Shown: in pieces, positions 1 through 6,286 of the stretch
How the letters are laid out: each line of letters opens with the position of its first letter
Position numbering within the stretch: the first letter of the stretch is position 1
Assembly: GCA_902494035.1 (NCBI GenBank)
Contig: CABURV010000009.1
Span: 1 to 42,348, forward strand
Direction of reading: 5' to 3'
Source: an uncultured Collinsella sp.
GTDB taxonomy: Bacteria > Actinomycetota > Coriobacteriia > Coriobacteriales > Coriobacteriaceae
Length of the DNA: 42,348 nucleotides
Made by a program: the position numbers and the translations under genes
The notes under the pieces: generated by a model
What the model was told of the DNA's origin: nothing
What the model saw: only the letters and a program-made list of their open reading frames with translations
Database searches by the model: none

Positions 1-242
1 ATGCGGTCGAAATACTCGGAGCGCGGATTGAAATAGCCAAACATGGGGTGCTGGGCGCGCTGAATGATGTGTTCCTGGACCGTGGGCACCGTGGCAAAGT
101 TCATGTCGGCCACCCACATGGGAATGCGGTCGAAGCCCTCGTCGGGTGCGTTCGGGGCCATACCGGGGATCTCACCCCAAGAGTCAACGGCGATGGCGTC
201 CATGCCGTGGCGGTCGATGATTGAAGTGAAGTCGTATTTCAT
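1..242 (-). CDS. MalY/PatB-type PLP-dependent C-S lyase / aminotransferase, N-terminal part only
   Basis: Only the first 80 codons lie in the window; the gene runs off the left edge. The translation starts MKYDFTSIIDRHGMDAIAVD and continues with a stretch reading PMWVADMNFATVP at about residues 43-55, which is the conserved N-terminal signature of the MalY/PatB (class I/II aminotransferase fold) family of cystathionine beta-lyases. Known for the family: a PLP enzyme that cleaves C-S bonds in cystathionine or cysteine conjugates, in the cytoplasm. The PLP lysine is outside the window and cannot be checked. The start at 242 is supported by a GGGAG ribosome-binding site 7 bases upstream on the minus strand. 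It could instead be an aminotransferase of the same fold; the N-terminus does not decide this. Confidence 0.82.
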   Translation of the reverse strand, partial: MKYDFTSIIDRHGMDAIAVDSWGEIPGMAPNAPDEGFDRIPMWVADMNFATVPTVQEHIIQRAQHPMFGYFNPRSEYFDR

Positions 243-354
243 GCTTGACTCCCGTGCAAAGTTGATTGTTTTGGTAGGCGTTATTGTCCACCAGCGTGGG
301 CGGTTTTGGCGCGGGGTTTGGCGCTTAATTTGACGGGTGCGGACGAATGGCTGG

Positions 355-1101
355 TTAGTCTTGCGCGTCGTTGACGGCAACTACGGTTAGCTGGGTTTCA
401 TCGACCGTAAACGATATGTCGAGCCCGGCGTAAGCCAGATGATAGACGCGGTGTGGCTCGTGCTTGCTGCCCGCGCGGCGCGGGTCTTGGCGAAGGACCT
501 CGACCAAGCCGAGGAGCTTTGCGGGCGGGACCATATCCTGCAGTGCTTGCGGAAACTCAACATCGAGCTCTTGCCACGGAGCATCCTCGATCCAGCCTCC
601 GGTCGCATCCGGGTGGCAGTCCGCAAACGGAATGTAGGGCTTGATGTCGTAGATGGGCGTACCGTCGCGCAGGTCGGCCCCCAACACATGGATGATGGGG
701 CCATCGTCGGTGAGCTCGACACGATCAAGCTTGACGCAGGTGAGCCCGATGGGATTAGGGCGAAACGGACTGCGCGTGGCAAACACTCCCACACGTTCGG
801 CTCCGCCCAGACGCGGCGGGCGCACGGTTTTCGACCATTTTGCGTTGGTGCCGGACCTGTCCTGCGTTTTAGCGTCGACGGCAATATCCTTAGCCGTGCC
901 GCCGGGCGTTCCGTTTTCGAAGCGCCACAGCAGCCACAGGTGAGAGAAGGAGTCCAGACCCTCAACCGCCGCATTGGAGGCAAATTCCTGCTCAAAGACG
1001 ATGCGTCCCTGCAGATGGGGCGCCAAAAAGCTGTTGCGCGGAATGCCGAATTTCTGCGGCAGGTCGGTATGTATGTGTGCAATAGGTTCCATGCCGGTCA
1101 T
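355..1101 (-). CDS. trmO: tRNA (N6-threonylcarbamoyladenosine37-N6)-methyltransferase TrmO (TsaA/YaeB family)
   Basis: The 248-residue product matches the TrmO (TsaA/UPF0066) family along its length: an opening IAHIHTDLPQKFGIPRNS, then LDSFSHLWLLWRFE, the family signature ATRSPFRPNPIGLTCVKL in the middle, and DGTPIYDIKPYIPFAD. Known for the family: it uses S-adenosylmethionine to methylate N6 of t6A37 in a threonine tRNA, which sharpens decoding. The C-terminal third (QALQDMVPPAKLLGLVEVLRQDPRR onwards) corresponds to the small domain seen in bacterial TrmO. The start at 1101 or the methionine three codons later (1092) are both possible; neither has a clear Shine-Dalgarno. It is a single gene, with the next gene on the opposite strand. 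Confidence 0.93.
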   Translation of the reverse strand: MTGMEPIAHIHTDLPQKFGIPRNSFLAPHLQGRIVFEQEFASNAAVEGLDSFSHLWLLWRFENGTPGGTAKDIAVDAKTQDRSGTNAKWSKTVRPPRLGGAERVGVFATRSPFRPNPIGLTCVKLDRVELTDDGPIIHVLGADLRDGTPIYDIKPYIPFADCHPDATGGWIEDAPWQELDVEFPQALQDMVPPAKLLGLVEVLRQDPRRAGSKHEPHRVYHLAYAGLDISFTVDETQLTVVAVNDAQD

Positions 1102-1233
1102 TGTACGGCATGGAGGCGTGGGACGTTGCGCGCAATTCTTCGCCGCGGTCCCCCGTCATGCAACCAACGGTTGCTTGGAAGGGCACCTGCCGCCGCGTAT
1201 GCTTAAGCCATCAACCAGCAGAAAGGAGCCGCT

Positions 1234-2061
1234 ATGGCCTTTGCAGAAAAGCTCATCGCTGTCCGTCGCGCTCATCACCTTACCCAAGAGCAGCTCGCTG
1301 CCAAGCTCTTCGTCACACGCCAGGCCATCAGCCGTTGGGAACGCGGCGAGGTCACACCGGGCATCGACATGATGAAGCTCATTGCCGCCGTAACCGGCGA
1401 GCCCCTGTCTCACCTGCTCGAAATGCCCGAGCACTATTGCCAGAGCTGCGGCATGATACTCACGCCCGACGACTGCGGCACCGATGCCACAGGCGCCACG
1501 ACCGACCATTACTGCAAGTGGTGCTACGACCACGGCAAGTACACCTACGACACCACCATGGAGGCAATGATCGAGGATTGTGCCCCGCGCCTGGCACAAA
1601 ACACCGGTATGTCGCTCGACGAAGCCGTCTCGCTCATGGGCGCCGTCCTGCCGCAACTGGAGCGCTGGCGCACCGTGCAGGAAAACGAGGAGCGCTACGG
1701 CGCCGAAGCGCGGGCGCGCTATGGCGATGAGGCTATTGATGCAGCAAATGAAGCACTGCTGGACATGGACCCCGAGACATGGAACGACATGAAGGAACTT
1801 GAACGCGCTGTTCTGGGCCAGCTTTCGATTGCCATGGGCATTGGCGACCCAGAGAGCAACGAGGCCCACAAACTTGTCGCAATGCACCGTCGATGGATTG
1901 CCCTTAGCTGGGGACACGAGCCCCAAGACGAAGCATACCTGGGCCTCGCCCACGGCTATCTTACCGACCAGCGCTTTGTTGACTACTACGACAAGCCCTG
2001 CGGCACCGGAGCCACGGCGTTTCTGGTCCAGGCCATCGAGTCGTCGTTGACGCGCGCATAG
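1234..2061 (+). CDS. XRE-family regulator fused to a putative zinc ribbon and a TipAS-like ligand domain
   Basis: Residues about 5-60 form an XRE helix-turn-helix (LTQEQLAAKLFVTRQAISRWERG). Next comes a short cysteine-rich segment (C69-x2-C72, C81, C94-x2-C97) like the putative zinc ribbon often found before stress-regulator sensor domains. Residues about 120-275 resemble the TipAS antibiotic-recognition domain: ERYGAEARARYGDEA, a conserved HRRWI near residue 213, and YLTDQRFVDYYD near the end. TipAS normally follows a MerR DNA-binding domain, so here a different DNA-binding module appears to be joined to it. AAAGGAG lies 7 bases before the ATG. Inference: a cytoplasmic regulator sensing a small cyclic or thiol-reactive compound or zinc/redox state; the glutaredoxin gene starts 51 bases after it and may be co-transcribed. 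Confidence 0.85.
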   Translation: MAFAEKLIAVRRAHHLTQEQLAAKLFVTRQAISRWERGEVTPGIDMMKLIAAVTGEPLSHLLEMPEHYCQSCGMILTPDDCGTDATGATTDHYCKWCYDHGKYTYDTTMEAMIEDCAPRLAQNTGMSLDEAVSLMGAVLPQLERWRTVQENEERYGAEARARYGDEAIDAANEALLDMDPETWNDMKELERAVLGQLSIAMGIGDPESNEAHKLVAMHRRWIALSWGHEPQDEAYLGLAHGYLTDQRFVDYYDKPCGTGATAFLVQAIESSLTRA

Positions 2062-2112
2062 ACCGCGGCGGCTTTGGGTATTTCAATCAAAACCGCAACC
2101 GATTGGAGACCT

Positions 2113-2358
2113 ATGACTACTGATCACGAGCTCGTGCTCTACGTTATGACCGGCTGCCCGTACTGCATAAAGGTCAAGCGCTTTTTGGCCGATAACGGCG
2201 TGGCCATTCCCAAGCGCAATATCTCGACCGATTCCGATGCCGAACAGACACTCATCGCCATCGGCGGAAAACGCCAGGTTCCCTGCCTGTTCATCGACGG
2301 CAAACCACTCTACGAATCGAGCGACATCATCGCGTGGGTGCAGGAAAACCTGCTCTAG
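2113..2358 (+). CDS. glutaredoxin-like protein
   Basis: An 81-residue single-domain glutaredoxin. The dithiol active site CPYC is at residues 15-18 (MTGCPYCIKVKRFL), the cis-proline motif is QVPCLFIDG and the C-terminal helix begins YESSDIIAWVQENLL. Known for the family: reduction of disulfides or glutathione mixed disulfides in the cytoplasm, or electron transfer to other reductases. The start at 2113 is chosen because GGAG lies 6 bases before it; a longer reading frame from 2074 has no such site. Placement directly after the XRE-TipAS regulator suggests a shared response to thiol stress, which is inference. A large hairpin beginning at 2407 follows the stop codon. Confidence 0.93.
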   Translation: MTTDHELVLYVMTGCPYCIKVKRFLADNGVAIPKRNISTDSDAEQTLIAIGGKRQVPCLFIDGKPLYESSDIIAWVQENLL

Positions 2359-2395
2359 TACGCACGCTCTGTCCGTCCAGGGCCCCAACCCATAC

Positions 2396-2487
2396 GACCC
2401 AAACATGTACACCAGCATCCAAAGTCGACATTTTTCGACATCTTTGGATGCTGGCGTACAGCTTTTTGGTAGTCATGGACGCTCTTG
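2396..2487. repeat. hairpin repeat, copy 1 (left edge of the AT-rich island)
   Basis: An 18-base arm GTACACCAGCATCCAAAG (2407-2424) pairs with 2442-2459 with one mismatch. The 17-base loop contains TCGACAT twice (2425-2431 and 2435-2441). A second copy lies at 3475-3570 and the two match from GACCCAAACAT on the left to about GTAGTCAT plus the start of the next hairpin on the right. It could act as a transcription terminator for the glutaredoxin gene, but there is no clean T-run; the duplication points to a dispersed intergenic repeat. Confidence 0.85.
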
Positions 2488-2552
2488 GCCGGCTAATTGT
2501 TTGAGGAGACCTTTGGATTATGGCTGTTTGACGCCTCTGGAAAGGTTTCCGA

Positions 2553-2794
2553 GAGGGCTGTGGTCAAAAAAGGCAAATATGAGTACTGCTACCTGTTTAG
2601 TAGCAGCGATTTTGATCACTTCAGGAACTATTCAACGTTCCACTCGTCCGCAGACGACGTTATTTCTCCTCATATGTTCAATAAAAGTAGCTCTTAATGG
2701 GAACAAATCTCATCAGGAGCTACAATTTATAGCAAATAAATGCAACCATAATGGCAACAGTACTCATATTTGCCCTTTTTTGACCACGACCCTC
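2553..2794. repeat. MITE-like element with about 40-base terminal inverted repeats
   Basis: The left end (2553-2593) and the reverse complement of the right end (2753-2794) match at roughly 37 of 42 positions, sharing the cores GTGGTCAAAAAA and GGCAAATATGAGTACTG. The 160 bases between have no coding sense. The size (about 240 bases) and long terminal inverted repeats fit a miniature inverted-repeat element or a large cruciform-forming intergenic repeat. Target-site duplications were not recognised. Confidence 0.65.
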
Positions 2795-2890
2795 CAGAAT
2801 AGTCGCTGAGAGCGACACTAAATGACAAAATCCGACACTTGAACGTTCTTATATGAGTAGCCATTGAAGAACACCTAACGACTACTCCCA

Positions 2891-2913
2891 TTCGCGACAC
2901 ACTGTGTCGCGAA
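2891..2913. promoter_or_regulatory. perfect 10-bp palindrome with 3-base spacer
   Basis: TTCGCGACAC and GTGTCGCGAA flank ACT. No T-run follows, so an operator or a recombination/repeat remnant is more likely than a terminator. Confidence 0.4.
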
Positions 2914-3116
2914 TTAAGCTGGCCCCATTACCGAAGACCAGTGAGAGCTCCTGCCCAGAATCTCAATAGCTTAATAAAGGGCTCCCCTCCGGAAGTTCAA
3001 TGAGCATCCAAATTCCAAGCTGAAAAGCAAAGGAGTATCGAAGCCGTCAATGCTCATTTCCTATCGAGCAGGCGGATCAAAACAAGCTAATTAGCCTGAT
3101 AAACTGCTTGTATTTT

Positions 3117-3136
3117 TGTCTACAAAACTGTATACA
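3117..3136 (+). promoter_or_regulatory. paired TGTNTACA boxes, candidate operator of the ribbon-helix-helix gene
   Basis: TGTCTACA (3117-3124) and the palindrome TGTATACA (3129-3136) lie 12 bases apart, 56 bases before the start codon at 3192. Ribbon-helix-helix regulators commonly bind tandem short palindromes one helical turn apart and repress their own operon, so this is a plausible autoregulatory site. Confidence 0.4.
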
Positions 3137-3191
3137 AAAAAGGGAATCCGAGAACCAGCGCTCGACATTATGTCGATCGATAGGAGGCGCT

Positions 3192-3458
3192 ATGAATGCT
3201 GAGCAGCTTGAAAAAATGATGGGATTTGCCCCTGGAGAGTTAGAGAAAGCCGCGGAAGCTTACGAAAAAGATGAATGGCCGAAATGCCGCACCGTTAAGC
3301 TGGGAAGGCCGCCGATCTCTGATGAGCCAAGCGTTGTTTTATCGGCACGTGTGGGTGAGTCTGTTCTTGATGCGTTTGACGCAAAAGCAAAGCGCCATGG
3401 GCAAACACGCACGGAGCGACTCAGGGAGCTCATCACGCTCGATGCAATGATTGCCTAG
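3192..3458 (+). CDS. orphan ribbon-helix-helix (CopG/antitoxin-like) protein
   Basis: An 88-residue protein. The N-terminal half is charged and helical (MNAEQLEKMMGFAPGELEKA) and the C-terminal part reads PSVVLSARVGESVLDAFDAKAKRHGQTRTERLRELI, a beta strand followed by two helices as in ribbon-helix-helix DNA-binding proteins and type II antitoxins. AGGAGG lies 4 bases before the ATG, a strong ribosome-binding site. No toxin-sized frame lies next to it: upstream is the repeat island and downstream, after 16 bases, a hairpin repeat and a gene on the other strand. It is therefore either a solitary regulator or the survivor of a toxin-antitoxin pair. Its DNA target may be the paired boxes at 3117-3136. 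Confidence 0.72.
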   Translation: MNAEQLEKMMGFAPGELEKAAEAYEKDEWPKCRTVKLGRPPISDEPSVVLSARVGESVLDAFDAKAKRHGQTRTERLRELITLDAMIA

Positions 3459-3474
3459 ACTCAACTCCCCCGCC

Positions 3475-3570
3475 GACCCAAACATATACACCAGCATCCA
3501 AAGTCGACATTTTTCGACATCTTTGGATGCTGGTGTACAGTTTTTGCGGGTAGTCATCGGGGACGTTCTT
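3475..3570. repeat. hairpin repeat, copy 2 (right edge of the island)
   Basis: A perfect 17-base-pair stem, TACACCAGCATCCAAAG (3487-3503) with 3521-3537, and the same 17-base loop with duplicated TCGACAT as copy 1 at 2396-2487. The two copies are in direct orientation and bracket about 1 kb holding the ribbon-helix-helix gene. Confidence 0.88.
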
Positions 3571-3602
3571 AAATGACTAGTCGCTAAAGAACATCCCCGA
3601 TG
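3555..3602 (-). terminator. 16-bp hairpin just downstream of the dihydrouridine synthase
   Basis: CATCGGGGACGTTCTT (3555-3570) pairs with AAGAACATCCCCGATG (3587-3602) over 16 positions with a single G-U type mismatch; the 16-base loop contains the palindrome GACTAGTC. It begins 6 bases after the stop codon of the minus-strand dus gene, so it can end that transcript, though no U-run follows. A decayed relative is at 2845-2872, so it also behaves as a dispersed repeat. Confidence 0.6.
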
Positions 3603-3607
3603 TCTAA

Positions 3608-4561
3608 CTAGCCGCGGAAGCGAGCTATGGGTGCGAGTGGCTGCTCGCGAAAGACCCGCTCGACGGCGGCGCGGTATTCGTCGACCTTTTTGGTCTTACG
3701 CACGAGCTTGTGAACGGTAGCGGGGTCGGCGAAGGCGCACTTGGCGTAGAACCACCACTCCTTCATGCGAAAGACCGCGTTGCCGCCAATCTCTTCTGCA
3801 TAGGCCGCAAACAGCGTGTCGTGGAAACGCTGCAGTTCGGCTGCCGTGGCAGCGGGACCGCCCTTGACCATGCGAGCGAGCGCGGGGTTCGCAAGCAAGC
3901 CACGCCCCAGCATCACATGGCGCGTCCCGGGATAGGCCTCCGCCAGCGCGTCCATATCCTCAAGATCGAAAATGTCGCCGTTATAGGCCACCGGAAACGG
4001 CGCACGCTCCAGCGTCTCGCCGTAAAACTCCTTGCGCGGCGAGCCCGTATAACGGTCCTTCTGTACGCGCGGGTGCACAATCAGCTCTGCCAACGGCATG
4101 CGGCAATACAGATCGAGCACACGTTCATACTCGTCATCGCGTTCCAACCCCAGCCTGGTCTTTACCGATACCGGCAACGGCGACCGCTCGCACACATCGC
4201 TTAAGAACGCCTCGAGCTCGTCGAGATTGCGCAAGAAACCCGAGCCCTTGCCCTTGGCGACAACCGTTCCCGAAGGGCAACCCAAGTTGAGATTGACCTC
4301 GCGGTAGCCCATGTCGGCGAGCACCTGTGCCGCCCACACAAACTCGTCCGCGTTCTTGGACATCAGCTGAGGCACTACGTTGAGCCCCTGGTTATTGGCA
4401 GGATCGATCTCCTTAAACGCCTTGCCGCCAAAGCGGTTTCCCACCCGCGGCGGCGGCAAAAACGGCGTGTAATAGCAATCGAGCGCACCGAAGCACTCCG
4501 CATGCACGCGACGGAACACATGCCCGGTAATCCCCTCCATAGGGGCCAGCGAAAGGATCAT
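3608..4561 (-). CDS. tRNA-dihydrouridine synthase (Dus family)
   Basis: The 317-residue product has the full set of Dus signatures: LAPMEGITGHVFRR at the N-terminus (FMN-binding barrel start), NLNLGCPSG with the catalytic cysteine near residue 98, KTRLG, IVHPRVQKDRYTG, YNGDIFDLEDMDAL and HVMLGRGLLANP (phosphate-binding end of the barrel). Known reaction: FMN- and NADPH-dependent reduction of specific tRNA uridines to dihydrouridine. It looks complete. The subfamily (DusA, B or C) cannot be fixed from reading alone. It is transcribed alone and followed by the 16-bp hairpin at 3555-3602. Confidence 0.93.
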   Translation of the reverse strand: MILSLAPMEGITGHVFRRVHAECFGALDCYYTPFLPPPRVGNRFGGKAFKEIDPANNQGLNVVPQLMSKNADEFVWAAQVLADMGYREVNLNLGCPSGTVVAKGKGSGFLRNLDELEAFLSDVCERSPLPVSVKTRLGLERDDEYERVLDLYCRMPLAELIVHPRVQKDRYTGSPRKEFYGETLERAPFPVAYNGDIFDLEDMDALAEAYPGTRHVMLGRGLLANPALARMVKGGPAATAAELQRFHDTLFAAYAEEIGGNAVFRMKEWWFYAKCAFADPATVHKLVRKTKKVDEYRAAVERVFREQPLAPIARFRG

Positions 4562-4584
4562 CTACTCTTCTCTCATATCAACAC

Positions 4585-4611
4585 AACAAAGGGGCCGTCC
4601 CTTTGTCACAT
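4585..4611. repeat. ATGTGACAAA hairpin family, truncated copy
   Basis: ACAAAGGGGCCGTCC followed by CTTTGTCACAT: the right half and the GGGGCCGTCC loop match the copy at 11080-11112, while the left arm is eroded to ACAAAG. Confidence 0.6.
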
Positions 4612-4694
4612 GCATTATGCCTTGCGCTTCAGGCGATTCACAAGGAAGAGGTAGCTACTGAACGATGACCACCCTCCAGCCGCACCCCATACAA

Positions 4695-4877
4695 CGAGGT
4701 CTAATACTTTTCCCGAGAAGTGAACGAGTGAAAACGGGCCTCCGAAGCATCGGCACTTTCGAGATGCAATTTCCTGCGGTTTTGCCAGCCAAATCCTGCG
4801 GGTTTGACGTCTAAAAATGTCGATGCTTCGGAGGTCCAAGTATGGCCGTTCACTTCTCGGAAAAGTATTAGACCTCG
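4695..4877. repeat. 183-base inverted-repeat element
   Basis: The outer arms, CGAGGTCTAATACTTTTCCC and following to 4725, pair with 4847-4877 almost perfectly. After an unpaired segment the inner arms (4736-4752, core CCTCCGAAGCATCG) pair with 4821-4837 at 16 of 17 positions. The centre carries CCTGCGG-T-TTTG-type direct repeats. It has no coding sense. The form fits a miniature inverted-repeat element or a long structured RNA if transcribed. Confidence 0.75.
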
Positions 4878-4892
4878 ATTTACATGCCACTC

Positions 4893-4925
4893 AATGTGAC
4901 AAAATGGCTGCTCCTTTGTCACATT
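4893..4925. repeat. AATGTGACAAA hairpin family, complete copy
   Basis: AATGTGACAAA (4893-4903) and TTTGTCACATT (4915-4925) form a perfect 11-bp stem around an 11-base loop. The same arms recur at 11080-11112. Confidence 0.8.
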
Positions 4926-4930
4926 CGATG

Positions 4931-4959
4931 AAAAAGGGCACCGATGTTAGTCGATGCCC
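4931..4959 (-). terminator. Rho-independent terminator of the deiminase-like/carbamoyltransferase/MFS operon
   Basis: On the minus strand GGGCATCGA, a 6-base loop and TCGGTGCCC (4936-4959) are followed directly by five T residues (4931-4935). It lies about 50 bases after the stop codon of the MFS gene. Confidence 0.8.
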
Positions 4960-5009
4960 CAAAGCGGCTGCAGGTTAAGCCCTACAGCGTATGTCTAAGA
5001 CGAATCGAA

Positions 5010-6275
5010 CTATTCGTCCCAGGAGAGGTTCTTACCAGTCTTTTTTGCCAGCAGCAAGAACAGGCCGATAATAACGTTGCACGCGATGCAGAAGATGAAG
5101 ACGCCCTGGAAGGAGCCGACAAGCTCATAGACCTTCATCATAACGGGCATGCCAAAGGCGCCGACGATATAGCCCACGGAGCAGATCAGCGCGAAGATGC
5201 GACCGAAATCGCGGGAGCCAAAGACATCCATAACCAAAACGGTCAGGGCAGTGCCAGCGATGACGTACATTACGTCGTTCACGCCTGCTGCGAGGATGCT
5301 GAGCGTCGAGTTGCCGCTGCTCATCATGAGCATGACAAAGGAGAGGATGGAGACAGCGAGCCAGCCCAGAATAGCCTTCGTGCTGCCAAACTTATCGCAA
5401 GTGGTGCCGACGATCGGATTGAGGAACAGATCGAAGAGCGATGCAGCGGATACCATGAAGCCGCCCACCATGGGGCTAAAACCAACCTCGGAAGCATACG
5501 TCGGGAAGAGCTGGTTCATGCAGCAAGTGAGCTGAACGAGACAGAGGAAGCCGATGCAGAAGAAGAAGGCAGGCGACTTAATGGCGCGCGCATAGCTAAC
5601 GCCACGCGTGCTATCCTCGGTCGTCTCCTCGGTCTCGGTGACCGTCTCGCCCTCGACGTAGCCATAGGGCAGCATGCCCTTGTCCTGAGGCTTATAGCGA
5701 ATAATCAGGACGGAAGCGGGGAGAATGAGCACGGCGGAGACGCCAGCGAGCACCAGATAGCCAGTCCTCCAGCCAGCGACCTCGATGACAGAGGTGATGA
5801 CGGGGCTCATGATGAGCATGTAAATCGAGTTCACTGCCCAAGCGAGACCGATTGCCAGGCCACCAGATTTTTTGAACCACTGGTCAATAACGTCGGACAT
5901 GGCGACGCCGGTGGTGAAGGCGAAGCAAACGCCAATCAGGGCGCCAGCGGCGATGAACATCCAGACTTCGGTGTAGAAGGCCATGCCTGCGCCGGCAGCA
6001 AGCAAAATAAGCTCGACAACGGGGAGCCAAACCTTGCCAACGACCTTGGGAATGAGTTTTCCGACAAACGGAAGAGCTGCCGCAAGACCAATGAGCGTTG
6101 CGGTGAAGTAATACGAGAAGATGGAATAGTCAAACCCGAACTCCTCGCACACGGGTGCGACGAAGGAGCCCGCGATGACGCTATAGGATCCGGTCGTGCC
6201 GGCAGACATAAGGCCGAGCGCGATTACGAGAACCCATGCGTAAACCTTGCTGCTCTTTAACTTTGCATTTTCCAT
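5010..6275 (-). CDS. MFS transporter (paralogue 1), last gene of the operon
   Basis: A 421-residue, highly hydrophobic protein with about 12 membrane segments and a charged central loop (EGETVTETEETTEDSTRG, around residues 200-225) between the two six-helix halves. It fits the major facilitator superfamily, with some likeness to the oxalate/formate antiporter-type branch. It shares long identical stretches with the product of 9655-10935, such as ALGLMSAGTTGSYSVIAG (one residue different in the other copy) and LTCCMNQLFPTYASEVGF. The start at 6275 has AGGAG upstream overlapping the stop codon of the carbamoyltransferase, 11 bases away, so the two are translated from one message. Inference: it moves the substrate or product of the two upstream enzymes; the solute cannot be read from sequence. 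Confidence 0.9.
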   Translation of the reverse strand: MENAKLKSSKVYAWVLVIALGLMSAGTTGSYSVIAGSFVAPVCEEFGFDYSIFSYYFTATLIGLAAALPFVGKLIPKVVGKVWLPVVELILLAAGAGMAFYTEVWMFIAAGALIGVCFAFTTGVAMSDVIDQWFKKSGGLAIGLAWAVNSIYMLIMSPVITSVIEVAGWRTGYLVLAGVSAVLILPASVLIIRYKPQDKGMLPYGYVEGETVTETEETTEDSTRGVSYARAIKSPAFFFCIGFLCLVQLTCCMNQLFPTYASEVGFSPMVGGFMVSAASLFDLFLNPIVGTTCDKFGSTKAILGWLAVSILSFVMLMMSSGNSTLSILAAGVNDVMYVIAGTALTVLVMDVFGSRDFGRIFALICSVGYIVGAFGMPVMMKVYELVGSFQGVFIFCIACNVIIGLFLLLAKKTGKNLSWDE

Positions 6276-6286
6276 TGATACAGCTC

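Larger units (their letters stand above)
2359..3191. other. 833-base gene-free, AT-richer stretch made of hairpins and inverted repeats
   Basis: No convincing gene is present between the glutaredoxin and the ribbon-helix-helix gene. The stretch holds hairpin repeat copy 1 (2396-2487), an element with about 40-base imperfect terminal inverted repeats (2553-2794), a decayed GTTCTT/AAGAAC hairpin (2845-2872) related to the one at 3555-3602, a perfect 10-base-pair palindrome (2891-2913), and two TGTNTACA boxes (3117-3136). Base composition is visibly lower in GC than the flanking genes. A 66-codon frame at 2497-2697 begins with TTG and runs through the inverted repeat, so it is probably not a gene. 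Confidence 0.7.
4562..4930. other. gene-free stretch holding two types of intergenic repeat
   Basis: Between the dus gene and the terminator of the carbamoyltransferase operon lie a truncated copy of the AATGTGACAAA hairpin (4585-4611), a 183-base inverted-repeat element (4695-4877) and a full copy of the AATGTGACAAA hairpin (4893-4925). Short frames through this stretch follow the repeat arms and show no protein-family features. No promoter was assigned. Confidence 0.7.

Noticed and set aside
2497..2697. A 66-codon plus-strand frame in the repeat island
   Set aside because: It starts with TTG, crosses the terminal inverted repeat, and has no protein features; probably chance.
4944..6260. 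A 438-codon plus-strand frame opposite the first MFS gene
   Set aside because: It is acidic, Asn/Asp/Glu/His-rich mirror coding of membrane-helix codons; the minus strand encodes an intact 12-helix transporter.
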